In this document: positions 8,884 to 17,380 of the stretch, piece after piece
How the letters are laid out: each line of letters opens with the position of its first letter
Position numbering within the stretch: position 1 is the stretch's first letter
Assembly (NCBI GenBank): GCA_023443285.1
Contig: JAEZVB010000043.1
Coordinates: forward strand, 1 to 57,275
Source: Bacillota bacterium
GTDB taxonomy: Bacteria; Bacillota; Negativicutes; Sporomusales; Sporomusaceae
DNA length: 57,275 nt
Direction of reading: 5' to 3'
Notes under the pieces: model-generated
Told to the model about the DNA's origin: nothing
Seen by the model: only the letters and a program-made list of their open reading frames with translations
Database searches by the model: none
Made by a program: the position numbers and the translations under genes

Positions 8884-9225
8884 TTGCCTATTATAAAAAA
8901 GAAAAGTATTGACGAAGAAAAATGTCCGGTATTACTTGTGCAAAAAATGATTGCCGGGAAATGGAAACTTACTATCCTTTGGAAGTTATGCCAAGGGACA
9001 AAACGGTTTAATGAACTGCAAAGGTTGCTGCCAAACATTTCACAGGGAATACTCACGCAACAGCTAAGAGAACTAGAGAGCGACGGGCTTATTCACCGGG
9101 AAATATACAAGGAGATTCCGCCTAAAGTAGAATACTCATTAACTGAAATTGGTCAAAGCTTCCTGCCGGTACTGCAAGTAATCCGTGACTGGGGTATAAC
9201 CTACCTGGATCGCAATAAAAACTAA
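8884..9225 (+). CDS. HxlR-family winged-helix regulator
   Basis: A 113-residue DNA-binding protein of the HxlR family. The cysteine in DEEKCPV near the N-terminus, the segment MIAGKWKLTILWKLCQGTKR and the recognition region GILTQQLRELESDGLI followed by the wing are all recognisable. Family members sense electrophiles or redox stress through that cysteine. The TTG start at 8884 is preceded by GGGAGAGG at 6 nt spacing. It is divergent to the nitroreductase, its probable target. The amino-sugar operon starts 71 nt downstream on the same strand, so read-through into it is possible. Confidence 0.88.
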   Translation: MPIIKKKSIDEEKCPVLLVQKMIAGKWKLTILWKLCQGTKRFNELQRLLPNISQGILTQQLRELESDGLIHREIYKEIPPKVEYSLTEIGQSFLPVLQVIRDWGITYLDRNKN

Positions 9226-9296
9226 TATAATAACAGGAAAGATCGCAGGCGGCGTCAAATATTGCTGAATATGTAGAAATGTGATGTCAGGTGATA

Positions 9297-10241
9297 ATGA
9301 TGCAATGGATAATAGGTATAGATGGTGGTGGAACTAAAACCGTTGGCTGGGCTGCCACTATTACCGGCAAGGTGTTAGGCCAGGTTGAAAAGGGTCCCAG
9401 CAATTACCACAGTACTGGGCTGGCGAATTTTACGGCAGTGATTGCCGGGATTATCGAGGAACTTGCCGTTAGCTGTAGGCTTAAGAAATCGGACTTACTG
9501 GTAGTGAGCCTAGGACTTGCCGGTGCCGACCGGTTAAGCGACCAGGAAATTATCAGCAAGGCGCTGGCTGAACTGGATCTAGGTTGCTATTACCTGGTCA
9601 ACAGTGATGCCAAGATTGCGCTGGTCGCTGGGCTGGGTAAAGCCGAGGGCATTGTCTTGATTGCTGGGACAGGCTCAATTGCTTATGGGATAAATGAAGA
9701 GGGAACTATTATTCGCGCCGGTGGCTGGGGTCACCTTGCCAGCGATGAAGGCAGCGGTTATGATATAGGCCGGCAGGCAGTAATAAGAGGAATTCGGGCT
9801 GCCGAAAGCCGCGATAAAACTACCGTATTGTTGAACCGGATAATGGAAAGCTTACAGCTACATAGCTGGGATGAACTGATTGGCTATATCAATAACCAGA
9901 CAACAGCAAAAGCCGATATTGCAGCCTTAGCTCAACTTGTAGCAGACGCCGCCGCCAGACAAGACCAAGTGGCCATTGAAATATTGCGGCAAGCAGGCGA
10001 GCAATTGGCTGGTTTAGTGGAGTCGGTTATTAGGCGTGGGTTTACTCGGGAAAAACTTGTGCAAGTATGCATGTATGGTGGTATTGTTAACAATATTCCG
10101 CTGGTTCGCCAGCGTCTGGAAGAGGTTGTGGTTAATAAGGCAAAACTGGTAGCTTGTGCAAACCAACCGGTGGTTGGAGCTATTGAGCTGGGGCTTGCAT
10201 GGGTGCAGGACAAGGGATACAAATATAGCGGGGGGCGATAG
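9297..10241 (+). CDS. BadF/BadG-type amino-sugar kinase (GlcNAc/MurNAc kinase-like)
   Basis: A 314-residue ATP-dependent kinase of the ASKHA fold. The phosphate-binding loop IGIDGGGTKTVGWAAT opens the protein, LSLGLAGADR-like and IAGTGSIAYGI motifs follow, and GGWGHLASDEGSGYDIGRQA matches N-acetylglucosamine kinase homologues (BadF/BadG/BcrA/BcrD family). Next to murQ it most likely phosphorylates GlcNAc and/or MurNAc released from wall fragments, as MurK-type enzymes do. Candidate starts are ATG 9297 and 9300 behind CAGGTG; an upstream GTG at 9291 overlaps the site. It is the first gene of an eight-gene operon and ends one base before murQ starts. Confidence 0.85.
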   Translation: MMQWIIGIDGGGTKTVGWAATITGKVLGQVEKGPSNYHSTGLANFTAVIAGIIEELAVSCRLKKSDLLVVSLGLAGADRLSDQEIISKALAELDLGCYYLVNSDAKIALVAGLGKAEGIVLIAGTGSIAYGINEEGTIIRAGGWGHLASDEGSGYDIGRQAVIRGIRAAESRDKTTVLLNRIMESLQLHSWDELIGYINNQTTAKADIAALAQLVADAAARQDQVAIEILRQAGEQLAGLVESVIRRGFTREKLVQVCMYGGIVNNIPLVRQRLEEVVVNKAKLVACANQPVVGAIELGLAWVQDKGYKYSGGR

Positions 10242-10242
10242 T

Positions 10243-11163
10243 ATGAGTGTAATAATCGAGGATTTGCTTACCGAAGCTGTCAACCCGCAAACCGTGAACA
10301 TCGATAAGCTGACTACAAGCGAGCTTATCCAAGTCATTAATACGGAAGATAAGAAAGTAGCGGCTGCTATAGCAGTGGAAATGCCTCATATTGCAGCTGC
10401 GGTTGATAAGATAACAGAAGCGCTGCGAGCAGGCGGGCGTTTGATCTATATGGGGGCTGGAACCAGCGGCAGGCTAGGGGTACTAGATGCTGCCGAGTGT
10501 CCACCGACGTTTGGCGTAGAACCAGGCCTGGTAATCGGGTTGATTGCCGGCGGGGATATTGCTTTGGTACAAGCGGTAGAGGGAGCCGAAGATGATAAGA
10601 ACGGCGCAGTTATCCAATTGCAGGATGTGAACCTTTCAGCAAGTGATGTGGTGGTTGGGCTGGCGGCCAGCGGCAGAACACCGTATGTTATTGGTGGTTT
10701 GGAATATGCCAATTCGGTTGGTGCGTTTACTGTAGCCATTAGCTGCACGCCGGATTCACTGATTGCCAAGGCAGCAAAGCTTGCTATTACCCCGTTAGTG
10801 GGGCCGGAGGTAATCACCGGCTCGACCCGACTTAAGGCAGGAACTGCCCAAAAGCTGGTACTCAATATGCTGACAACGGCAACTATGGTGCGGCTAGGCA
10901 AAGTGTACGGCAATTTGATGGTCGATGTTAAACCGACAAATGCCAAACTGGTGGAAAGAGCCAAACGCATAGTTACCCAGGCAACCGGTGTAAGCCGCGA
11001 GATGGCCGGGGATGTGCTGGTTCAGGCCAGGATGAATCCCAAGACAGCCATTGTCATGATCAAAAAGAGCTGTGATGCGCAGCAGGCCGCGCGCTTTCTG
11101 GCGGCAGCCGATGGTTTTATTCGTAGGGCAATTGACATGGAAGAAAAGGAGATAGAAAAATGA
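10243..11163 (+). CDS. murQ: N-acetylmuramic acid 6-phosphate etherase
   Basis: A 306-residue SIS-domain lyase that removes the lactyl ether of MurNAc-6-phosphate, giving GlcNAc-6-phosphate and D-lactate in murein recycling. The segments RLIYMGAGTSGRLGVLDAAE, CPPTFGV with the conserved glutamate just before it, and VVGLAASGRTPYVIGGL are diagnostic. The normal family length is about 300. I chose the ATG at 10243 next to the GGGGGGCG site; the same frame is open further upstream inside the kinase gene. It overlaps the PTS IIB gene by 4 nt, so translation is coupled. Confidence 0.95.
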   Translation: MSVIIEDLLTEAVNPQTVNIDKLTTSELIQVINTEDKKVAAAIAVEMPHIAAAVDKITEALRAGGRLIYMGAGTSGRLGVLDAAECPPTFGVEPGLVIGLIAGGDIALVQAVEGAEDDKNGAVIQLQDVNLSASDVVVGLAASGRTPYVIGGLEYANSVGAFTVAISCTPDSLIAKAAKLAITPLVGPEVITGSTRLKAGTAQKLVLNMLTTATMVRLGKVYGNLMVDVKPTNAKLVERAKRIVTQATGVSREMAGDVLVQARMNPKTAIVMIKKSCDAQQAARFLAAADGFIRRAIDMEEKEIEK

Positions 11164-11465
11164 AGTTATTATTAGTATGTTCAGGTGGCATGTCCAGCGC
11201 GATTGTCGTGAAAGCAGTGGAAAAGGAAGCCGCTAAGACCGGGCAGGACATTAGTATTAAATCGGTAGGCAGCGGCGAATTTGCCGAAGAAGTAAAAAAT
11301 GGCTGGGATTTGGTGCTGGTAGCACCTCAGGTACGGCATCGCGCTGATTTTTTCCGGGAGGCAGCCTCAGAGCACAATGTCCCGCTGACTATTATTCCGG
11401 TGCAAGGCTACAATCCGATGGGCGGGGCTGTCATATTAGCCGAAGTAAAAAAGATATTGGGTTAG
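11160..11465 (+). CDS. chbB: PTS system, lactose/cellobiose/chitobiose-type IIB
   Basis: 101 residues. The N-terminal LLLVCSGGMSSAIVVKAV carries the phosphorylated cysteine C7 of the Lac-family IIB domain. It accepts phosphate from IIA and passes it to sugar bound in IIC. Its start overlaps the murQ stop (ATGA). The order IIB-IIC-IIA matches chb and cel operons. The symbol is by analogy to chitobiose operons; cellobiose specificity cannot be excluded from this subunit alone. Confidence 0.9.
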   Translation: MKLLLVCSGGMSSAIVVKAVEKEAAKTGQDISIKSVGSGEFAEEVKNGWDLVLVAPQVRHRADFFREAASEHNVPLTIIPVQGYNPMGGAVILAEVKKILG

Positions 11466-11478
11466 ACAGGAGAAAGTT

Positions 11479-12747
11479 ATGTACAGATTTTTTGAACTGC
11501 TTGATAAATACCTGATACCTTTCATGACCAAACTGTCAGAGCAGCGTCACCTCCGCGCGGTGCGCGACGGCATTATCTCTACAATACCGCTGATTATTGT
11601 CGGCAGTTTCTTTCTAATTCTGGCTTTTCCCCCGATTTCGTCGCTGGCGGCGGCTGTCAAACCCTACACAGGCCAAATCCTCATACCTTTCCGGTTGACT
11701 ATGGGTCTGATGGCGCTATATGCCAGTCATAGTATTGGCTATCATCTTGCCAAATCGTACAAACTGGATGGGGTGTCAGGCGGCATTCTGGCGATGGCGG
11801 CCTTTATATTGACAAGTGTGCCAGTGGCTTATCCGGATAAGGGTATGGCGCTGTTAATGGAAAACCTCGGGGGCGGCAGTATGTTTGTCGCCATTATCAT
11901 GGCCATTTTGGCTGTCGAAGTGCTGCGGTTTGCCAAAACCCGCAAATTAACGATCAAGATGCCGGAAGGAGTGCCTGATTCTGTTGCCAAGTCGTTTGAA
12001 GCGCTGATTCCGGCAGCTGTTATTATTCCTGCAGTCTGGCTGGTGCGGGACTTCCTGGGTTTTGATATTCACCATTTTGTACTCCAGTTATTTCAACCAC
12101 TGGTGCTGGCAGGTAACACCCTAGCCGGTATTTTAGTACCTATTATTATCATAACGTTACTATGGGCAACCGGTATTCACGGTGATTCGGTGGTGGGTAG
12201 CGTAGCCCGGCCAGTATGGCTGGTGCTGCTTGACCAGAATATTGCGGCTGCGGCTGCCGGGCAGCCTATTCCTAATATTGGACCTGAGCCTTTTTTTCAG
12301 TGGTTTGTGTGGATAGGCGGCTCAGGGGCTACGCTTGGATTGGTGCTCATCATGCTTGTTTCAAAGGCGCCTTATCTCAAAAGTATAAGCCGGGCTTCGT
12401 TTTTGCCGGGAATCTGCAATATCAATGAGCCGATTATCTTCGGTGTCCCGATTATGCTTAATCCGCTGTTATTTTTGCCGTTTGTCCTTAGTCCGATTAT
12501 TATCGCGATTCTTACGTACTTTGTTATGGATATTGGCTTGGTAAGTAAGCCCTATATCCTTGTGCCCTGGACATTGCCGGCACCCATTGGGGCGTATCTT
12601 GCCACCGGTGGCGACTGGCGAGCAATTGTGCTGGTACTTGTCAACATTATCATTACTGCTATATTGTACTATCCGTTCCTCAAGGCCTATGAACGCAAAC
12701 TCATCAGAGAAGGCGCGGCAGGGGAACTGGAGGAGGAAAATAAATGA
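11479..12747 (+). CDS. chbC: PTS system, lactose/cellobiose/chitobiose-type IIC
   Basis: 422 residues with about ten membrane segments; it is the sugar-translocating subunit. The N-terminus (FMTKLSEQRHLRAVRDGI) and the segment LPGICNINEPIIFGVPIMLN, with the conserved NEPI motif of the sugar site, identify the Lac-family IIC. WATGIHGDSVVGSV is another family motif. The start sits 13 nt after IIB behind AGGAG, and its stop overlaps the IIA start. The attached sugar genes (murQ, GH4, ChbG) argue for an N-acetylated amino-sugar disaccharide substrate. Confidence 0.92.
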   Translation: MYRFFELLDKYLIPFMTKLSEQRHLRAVRDGIISTIPLIIVGSFFLILAFPPISSLAAAVKPYTGQILIPFRLTMGLMALYASHSIGYHLAKSYKLDGVSGGILAMAAFILTSVPVAYPDKGMALLMENLGGGSMFVAIIMAILAVEVLRFAKTRKLTIKMPEGVPDSVAKSFEALIPAAVIIPAVWLVRDFLGFDIHHFVLQLFQPLVLAGNTLAGILVPIIIITLLWATGIHGDSVVGSVARPVWLVLLDQNIAAAAAGQPIPNIGPEPFFQWFVWIGGSGATLGLVLIMLVSKAPYLKSISRASFLPGICNINEPIIFGVPIMLNPLLFLPFVLSPIIIAILTYFVMDIGLVSKPYILVPWTLPAPIGAYLATGGDWRAIVLVLVNIIITAILYYPFLKAYERKLIREGAAGELEEENK

Positions 12748-13085
12748 CCGAAGAAGTAATTTTTGCAATTATTCTCCATGCCGGCAATGCCAGAGCCGAA
12801 GCTTATGACGCGCTCAGAGCTGCCCAGTCTGGAGATTTTGCCAAGGCAGCCGAACATCTGCGGCAAGCCGAAGAAGAAGTTGGGGCTGCCCACCGTGTCC
12901 AAGCTGACATGATTCAACAGGAAGCCCAGGGTAATCGAGTTGAGCTTACGCTGCTGACCGTGCACGCACAAGATCATTTAATGACAGCCTTATCTGAGAA
13001 AAATCTCATTGAAAACATGATCGAAATGCACAAAACCATCAAACAGCTTTCGACCAAGCTGGAGGCTGCTACATGTCAGGATTAA
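12744..13085 (+). CDS. chbA: PTS system, lactose/cellobiose/chitobiose-type IIA
   Basis: A 113-residue all-helical IIA domain. LHAGNARAEAYDALRAAQSG and the phosphorylation site VHAQDHLM (H74) are as in ChbA/LacF. It takes phosphate from HPr, probably including the HPr encoded five genes into this operon. It overlaps IIC by 4 nt and the GH4 gene by 13 nt, so the three genes are tightly coupled. Confidence 0.92.
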   Translation: MTEEVIFAIILHAGNARAEAYDALRAAQSGDFAKAAEHLRQAEEEVGAAHRVQADMIQQEAQGNRVELTLLTVHAQDHLMTALSEKNLIENMIEMHKTIKQLSTKLEAATCQD

Positions 13086-14386
13086 AGATTGCCGTTATCG
13101 GCGGGGGCAGCAGTTATACACCCGAACTCATTGATGGATTTATCCGTCGGGCGGCGCAGCTGCCTGTTGATGAAATCCGGCTTGTCGATATTCCGGAAGG
13201 GCAGCATAAGCTGGACATTGTTGCCGCTCTGGCGCGGCGGATGATTGCCGGAGCCGGGATGAGCTGTAAAATTATTACGACAATGGACAGAGCCGCCGCG
13301 TTACAAGGGGCCGACTTTGTCGTTACTCAGTTTCGGGTTGGTGGGCTCTCTGCTCGGGCAAGGGATGAACGGTTTCCCTTGAAATATGGTGTATTAGGCC
13401 AGGAAACTACCGGGCCTGGGGGTTTTGCCAAGGCACTGCGCACTATTCCGGTTATTTTAGATATTTGCCGTGATATGAGTGAGCTGTGCCCAGATGCCTG
13501 GTTAATTAACTTTACCAATCCGGCAGGACTGATAACCGAAACTGTGCACAGATATACCAAGGCAAAATGTCTTGGCTTATGTAATGTACCGATTCATCTG
13601 AGGATGACAATTGCCAACATGCTGGACGCTGATGCCAGCGATATCTTTATTGATTTTGCCGGACTTAATCACTTGGTGTGGGGACGCAAGGTATGGCATA
13701 AGGGAATGGATGTTACGTCTGTCGTCTTAGAAAAGATGCAGGATGGGGCAGCGCTTACCATGAAAAACATCCCTGATCTTAAGTGGGACGGCGATTTCCT
13801 GCGCTCACTTGGTATGGTGCCTTGCCCTTATCACCGCTATTACTATATGACTGACTCGATTCTGGCCGAAGAACAGGCCGCTGCCGCAGCCGGCGGGGCG
13901 GGGACAAGAGCCGAGATCGTCCAGGCTGTTGAGGAAAACTTGTTCAAACTGTATCAAAATCCGGAATTGACCGAAAAACCGGCCGAACTGGAAAAGCGCG
14001 GTGGCGCCTACTATTCGGATGCGGCGGTGTCGCTAATTAGTGCAATTTACAATGATAAAAAGGAAATTCATACAGTGAATACGCTAAACCGGGGAGCGAT
14101 CAGCGGTTTGCCGGCCAATTGTGTTATTGAAACCAACTGTATTATCGGCAAAAACGGTGCTACGCCACTGACTATAGGGGAATTACCGCCGGAGATTGCC
14201 GGTCTGGTGCAGCAAGTAAAAGCCTATGAAATACTGGCAGTTGAGGCCGGTGTGCACGGTGACCGGGATAAAGCGTTGCAGGCGCTGGCTAATAACCCGC
14301 TGGTTCCGTCAGTTGGGGTGGCCAAAAAGCTTCTGGCTGATTTAATGTCATTAAATGAGGCGTATTTACCGCAATTCAAGGATTGA
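13073..14386 (+). CDS. chbF: GH4 phospho-beta-glycosidase (6-phospho-beta-glucosidase / ChbF type)
   Basis: 437 residues of glycoside hydrolase family 4, which cleaves 6-phosphorylated disaccharides by an NAD+- and Mn2+-dependent oxidation-elimination. The NAD-binding start AVIGGGSSYTPELIDGF, the FRVGGLSARARDERFPLKYG segment, NFTNPAG, and metal ligands C170 (GLCNVPIH) and H200 (LNHLVW) are all in place. The length is normal. With ChbG downstream it would hydrolyse mono-deacetylated chitobiose-6-phosphate, as in the enterobacterial chb pathway; a GlcNAc-MurNAc-derived substrate is an alternative suggested by murQ. Confidence 0.92.
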   Translation: MSGLKIAVIGGGSSYTPELIDGFIRRAAQLPVDEIRLVDIPEGQHKLDIVAALARRMIAGAGMSCKIITTMDRAAALQGADFVVTQFRVGGLSARARDERFPLKYGVLGQETTGPGGFAKALRTIPVILDICRDMSELCPDAWLINFTNPAGLITETVHRYTKAKCLGLCNVPIHLRMTIANMLDADASDIFIDFAGLNHLVWGRKVWHKGMDVTSVVLEKMQDGAALTMKNIPDLKWDGDFLRSLGMVPCPYHRYYYMTDSILAEEQAAAAAGGAGTRAEIVQAVEENLFKLYQNPELTEKPAELEKRGGAYYSDAAVSLISAIYNDKKEIHTVNTLNRGAISGLPANCVIETNCIIGKNGATPLTIGELPPEIAGLVQQVKAYEILAVEAGVHGDRDKALQALANNPLVPSVGVAKKLLADLMSLNEAYLPQFKD

Positions 14387-14408
14387 ATAGGGAAAGCGAG
14401 GATAAGCT

Positions 14409-15164
14409 ATGCTTAATTTAATCATAAATGCCGATGACCTTGGCCTGACCCCAGGCTGTAACCAGGGAATTATTAAGGCGCTTACCCAGGGCATTGTTAC
14501 AGACACTACACTACTTGTTAACACAGACTTTACCCAGGATGCGGTAAAGCAGCTTAAGCAGCAGGGCATAAACAAGGTTGGCCTCCACCTCAACCTTACC
14601 TTTGGCGTGCCACTTACGCCGGTGGCCGAAGTGCCTAGTTTGGTAGATGAGAAGGGGCGGTTTCGCCGCAAAGTGGCTGAGGCTGTAACTTTTATGAAAC
14701 CATCTGAGATAAAACGCGAATTAAGTGCCCAGGTGGAAGAGTTTCAGGCAACCGGACTTGGCCTGACTCACCTGGATAGCCATCATCATGTCCATACCTA
14801 TCCGGAGGTGCTGGGCATTGCTATCGATCTGGCGCGGGAGCTAGGCGTACCACTGCGCCAGGGCAACATAGTTGTGTGCCAAGCCATTAGAGCTGCATAT
14901 GTTGCCACAACTGACGCCATTGCCCTTGACTTCTATGAACAGGGTGCAACCTTGGAGAATCTCCAAGAAATTATTAAAAACCAGCGATATGGTACCTTGG
15001 AGATTATGTGCCATCCGGCTGAACCTGATGAGCTGCTTTATGACATAAGTTCCTATAATGTCTGGCGGGGGCAAGAACTGTCAGTCCTGACATCAGCGGC
15101 AATGCACGAGTTCCTGGACGCCAACAACGTCCGGCTGGTGGGCTTTGACGTGCTGCAATCATAA
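14409..15164 (+). CDS. chbG: ChbG/YdjC-type carbohydrate deacetylase
   Basis: A 251-residue YdjC-family protein. The metal site is visible as the aspartate pair in LIINADDLGLTPGCN and the histidines in THLDSHHHVHTYPEV. It removes one acetyl group from chitobiose(-6-phosphate), a step needed for inducer formation and GH4 cleavage in characterised chb operons. It follows the GH4 gene by 22 nt and precedes HPr by 19 nt. A good AGCGAGGA site lies before the ATG. Confidence 0.92.
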   Translation: MLNLIINADDLGLTPGCNQGIIKALTQGIVTDTTLLVNTDFTQDAVKQLKQQGINKVGLHLNLTFGVPLTPVAEVPSLVDEKGRFRRKVAEAVTFMKPSEIKRELSAQVEEFQATGLGLTHLDSHHHVHTYPEVLGIAIDLARELGVPLRQGNIVVCQAIRAAYVATTDAIALDFYEQGATLENLQEIIKNQRYGTLEIMCHPAEPDELLYDISSYNVWRGQELSVLTSAAMHEFLDANNVRLVGFDVLQS

Positions 15165-15183
15165 TATATGAAGGAGAAGTTTC

Positions 15184-15450
15184 ATGCTGGAACAGAGTGT
15201 AACGATAGTAAATAAAGTGGGTTTGCATGCCCGGCCGGCAGCTGTGCTGGTGAAAACCGCCAGTGAATTTCCCTGTGAGGTGACGCTGGTCAAAAACGAT
15301 AAAATCTATAATGCGAAAAGTATTCTGGCCATCATGAGTGCCGGGATTAAACAGAACGACGTTGTTCTAATCCGGACAAAGGGTGAAGAAGAAGCCCAGG
15401 CGTTGGCAGCTATTATCGAACTTGTAAAGTCCGGATTTGGTGAAAGCTAG
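15184..15450 (+). CDS. ptsH: HPr-like phosphocarrier protein
   Basis: An 88-residue HPr. H15 in NKVGLHARPA is the site phosphorylated by enzyme I, and S46 in NAKSILAIMS is the regulatory serine used by HPr kinase in Firmicutes. AAGGAGAAG precedes the ATG. It is the last gene of the amino-sugar operon, so it may be a dedicated phosphocarrier for this PTS, or the cell's only HPr placed here; no ptsI is in the window. Confidence 0.93.
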   Translation: MLEQSVTIVNKVGLHARPAAVLVKTASEFPCEVTLVKNDKIYNAKSILAIMSAGIKQNDVVLIRTKGEEEAQALAAIIELVKSGFGES

Positions 15451-15481
15451 TAGGTACAGTCAGGGGATTGTTTTTTATGAA

Positions 15482-15516
15482 AAAGGAGCCGCCGCACTAA
15501 GTGCGGCGGCTCCTTT
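15482..15516. terminator. Strong bidirectional terminator
   Basis: A 16-bp perfect, GC-rich stem (15482-15497 with 15501-15516) with a 3-nt loop and A/T tracts on both ends. It sits between the convergent HPr and symporter genes. Confidence 0.92.
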
Positions 15517-15531
15517 GGTAACTAACAGTAC

Positions 15532-16932
15532 TCAGGCACATTCGCTGCTGGCTATTGGCTCCCGGTCAAATACATAGGTTAATAAAAAGGTGCCAAGACA
15601 AGTCAGCCACTCAAGGTAGATAACATGGGGGACAATGCGAACCGCAGGAGTGGTTTGCCAAAGAATAAGTACAATTACCCCTGTCATGATGGTATAAAAC
15701 GCGGAATTCTTTCGGCAGTATTGCGGCGCGAACAGCGTGAACAGCACGATAACGCTGAAAGCCGCTGTCAGGCTAAGGCCAATCATCAGAGTACTGATGA
15801 TTCCGCTGATGGTCATGGCCAGGGTAAGGGTTAAGAGACCCAGTAAGACAACAGCCCCTTTGGTCACTCGGATAAAGTTTTTCTCACTTACAGTTGGGTT
15901 ATAGAACTTTTTATAAATATCCTGAGAAAACAAGGTGGCTGAGCTAAGCAGCAGGTTACAGGCAGTTGAGACGTCCGCGGCCCACAGTGCGGCCAGTGTG
16001 ATGCCGGCCAGAACAGGGTCTAAGGACATGATGGTCATCGGCAGTGCCAAAGCCGGAGTAACATTGGGGAACATGGACTTGGCCATGACTCCCATTAAAG
16101 CACTGACAAAGCCGATGGGCAGCATCATGAGTCCGCCGATAATAAAGCCGCGCTGGGCTGTGCGTACATCTTTGGCACCGAGCGATATCTGAATAATACT
16201 TTGGAGTGATAGGTTGACTGTTACTAATACCACAATCCAGGTAATAATACCTAGGATGCCGACGCCGTCAAAAAAATCCATATAGGGTATATTGGTTGGC
16301 AGCTGCGCCTTGATATTTGGGAGACCACCTGCAACGGTTACACCGACAATGGTGGCCAGGAGGATGCCGATATACTTTAAACTGACATTTAACAGATTGG
16401 ATAAGCTAGCAGACCACATGCCGCCAATAGAGGTAATGCCGATAAACACCACTGCGCTTGTCAGCATGCCGGTTGTCAGGGTAAATACTTCCGGCAGCAG
16501 GGCGCACAGAATACTGCCGCCTGCAATATACTGGAGGGACATAATTACCAGCTGGATAACAATCTGGCAAATGATTCCGGCAACCATGCCTTTTTTATCA
16601 TAATAGCGGCCAAGTAATTCCGGGATTGTGGTAATATTTAGTTCACGATACTTTTTGGCGACTAACAGACCCATGGCGATAGCGCCAAGTCCCCAGGCCG
16701 TAGTATACCAGCCGGCAGAAAGACCGACTTTGTAGGCCTGTTCAGCTACTCCAATGGTGGATGCGCCACCAACGGCAAGACCAACAATGGATACGGTAAT
16801 CAGTGGCGTAGTAAGCTGCCTGCCTGCAAGCACATAATTGGTCGCAGTCCCGGCAGAACGCTGTTTGGCGTAATAACTTATTACAAACAACAAGACAATA
16901 TACAAACAAACAATGAGAAAAGGAATATGCAT
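15532..16932 (-). CDS. Sodium:solute symporter (SSS family), T-box controlled
   Basis: A 466-residue membrane protein of the SSS family with about 12-13 membrane segments. VGLAVGGASTIGVAEQAYKVG and GWYTTAWGLGAIAMGLLVA near the N-terminus and LAALWAADVSTACNLLLSSA in the middle are family hallmarks. Such permeases import amino acids, vitamins or organic acids with Na+. The 5' leader is a T-box, so the substrate is probably an amino acid or a relative; the likely UUC specifier points to phenylalanine (inference). The start ATG at 16932 has GGAGG 5 nt upstream. It is a single-gene unit, convergent with the amino-sugar operon. Confidence 0.9.
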   Translation of the reverse strand: MHIPFLIVCLYIVLLFVISYYAKQRSAGTATNYVLAGRQLTTPLITVSIVGLAVGGASTIGVAEQAYKVGLSAGWYTTAWGLGAIAMGLLVAKKYRELNITTIPELLGRYYDKKGMVAGIICQIVIQLVIMSLQYIAGGSILCALLPEVFTLTTGMLTSAVVFIGITSIGGMWSASLSNLLNVSLKYIGILLATIVGVTVAGGLPNIKAQLPTNIPYMDFFDGVGILGIITWIVVLVTVNLSLQSIIQISLGAKDVRTAQRGFIIGGLMMLPIGFVSALMGVMAKSMFPNVTPALALPMTIMSLDPVLAGITLAALWAADVSTACNLLLSSATLFSQDIYKKFYNPTVSEKNFIRVTKGAVVLLGLLTLTLAMTISGIISTLMIGLSLTAAFSVIVLFTLFAPQYCRKNSAFYTIMTGVIVLILWQTTPAVRIVPHVIYLEWLTCLGTFLLTYVFDREPIASSECA

Positions 16933-16983
16933 AATGACCTCCTAATACAAATGGTTTTGAGATTTTTTCTATGCCGGCCATAG

Positions 16984-17266
16984 AAAAAAATCGCCCCTCT
17001 AACGAGGGACGATAGTTACCGTGGTACCACCCAACTTTGATCTTAGAGAAAACAAAAAAAGGCAATACCGTAAGGGGCGAAAAAGCCGCGGTACCACCCT
17101 GTTTAATCCTAAGATCTACTCTGGTCTGTAACGTAGACAGTACGGCATGACCTACTAAAATTTCAGCCTGCAGTTCGGGAAGGAACTTCATCCGGTATTT
17201 TCAACTAGTTTACACCAACCACTAGCTCTCTGCATGAAAAGTACAGAATTACTTTTTTCCGTCATT
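16984..17266 (-). promoter_or_regulatory. T-box riboswitch leader with two antiterminator/terminator modules
   Basis: Read on the minus strand from 17266 down. The T-box start ATGACGG comes first, then the stem I apical segment (AGAGAGC, GGTTGGTGTAAAC) and a specifier region TGAAGTTCCTTCCCGAACTG around 17171-17190. By alignment with the usual TGAA-N-codon pattern the specifier is UUC (17183-17185), phenylalanine. A first T-box sequence GGGTGGTACCGCGG (17086-17099) pairs into terminator 1 with CGGTATTGCC and a T7 run (17054-17070). About 20 nt later a second T-box GGGTGGTACCACGG (17019-17032) precedes terminator 2 (16990-17013, then T7). There is no second stem I. Confidence 0.85.
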
Positions 17267-17293
17267 ACTGATAGATTTATTATATTATTCATG

Positions 17294-17322
17294 ATTATAG
17301 ACATACGATGGACATTTGTCAA
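17294..17322 (-). promoter_or_regulatory. Sigma-A promoter of the T-box/symporter unit
   Basis: On the minus strand a consensus TTGACA (17317-17322) and consensus TATAAT (17294-17299) are separated by exactly 17 bp. The start point would be near 17287, just before the T-box leader. Confidence 0.9.
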
Positions 17323-17380
17323 CATATTTTGCACTGACAGGTATAGGTGCGCTAAACTTTAATTTTTATCCGATGACTAG

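Noticed and set aside
17019..17099. Two complete tandem T-box riboswitches
   Set aside because: Only about 20 nt lie between terminator 1 and the second T-box sequence, far too short for another stem I.
16742..17191. A 149-codon minus-strand ORF across the T-box leader
   Set aside because: It runs through stem I, both T-box sequences and both terminators and then overlaps the symporter gene in another frame; the RNA structure explains the sequence.
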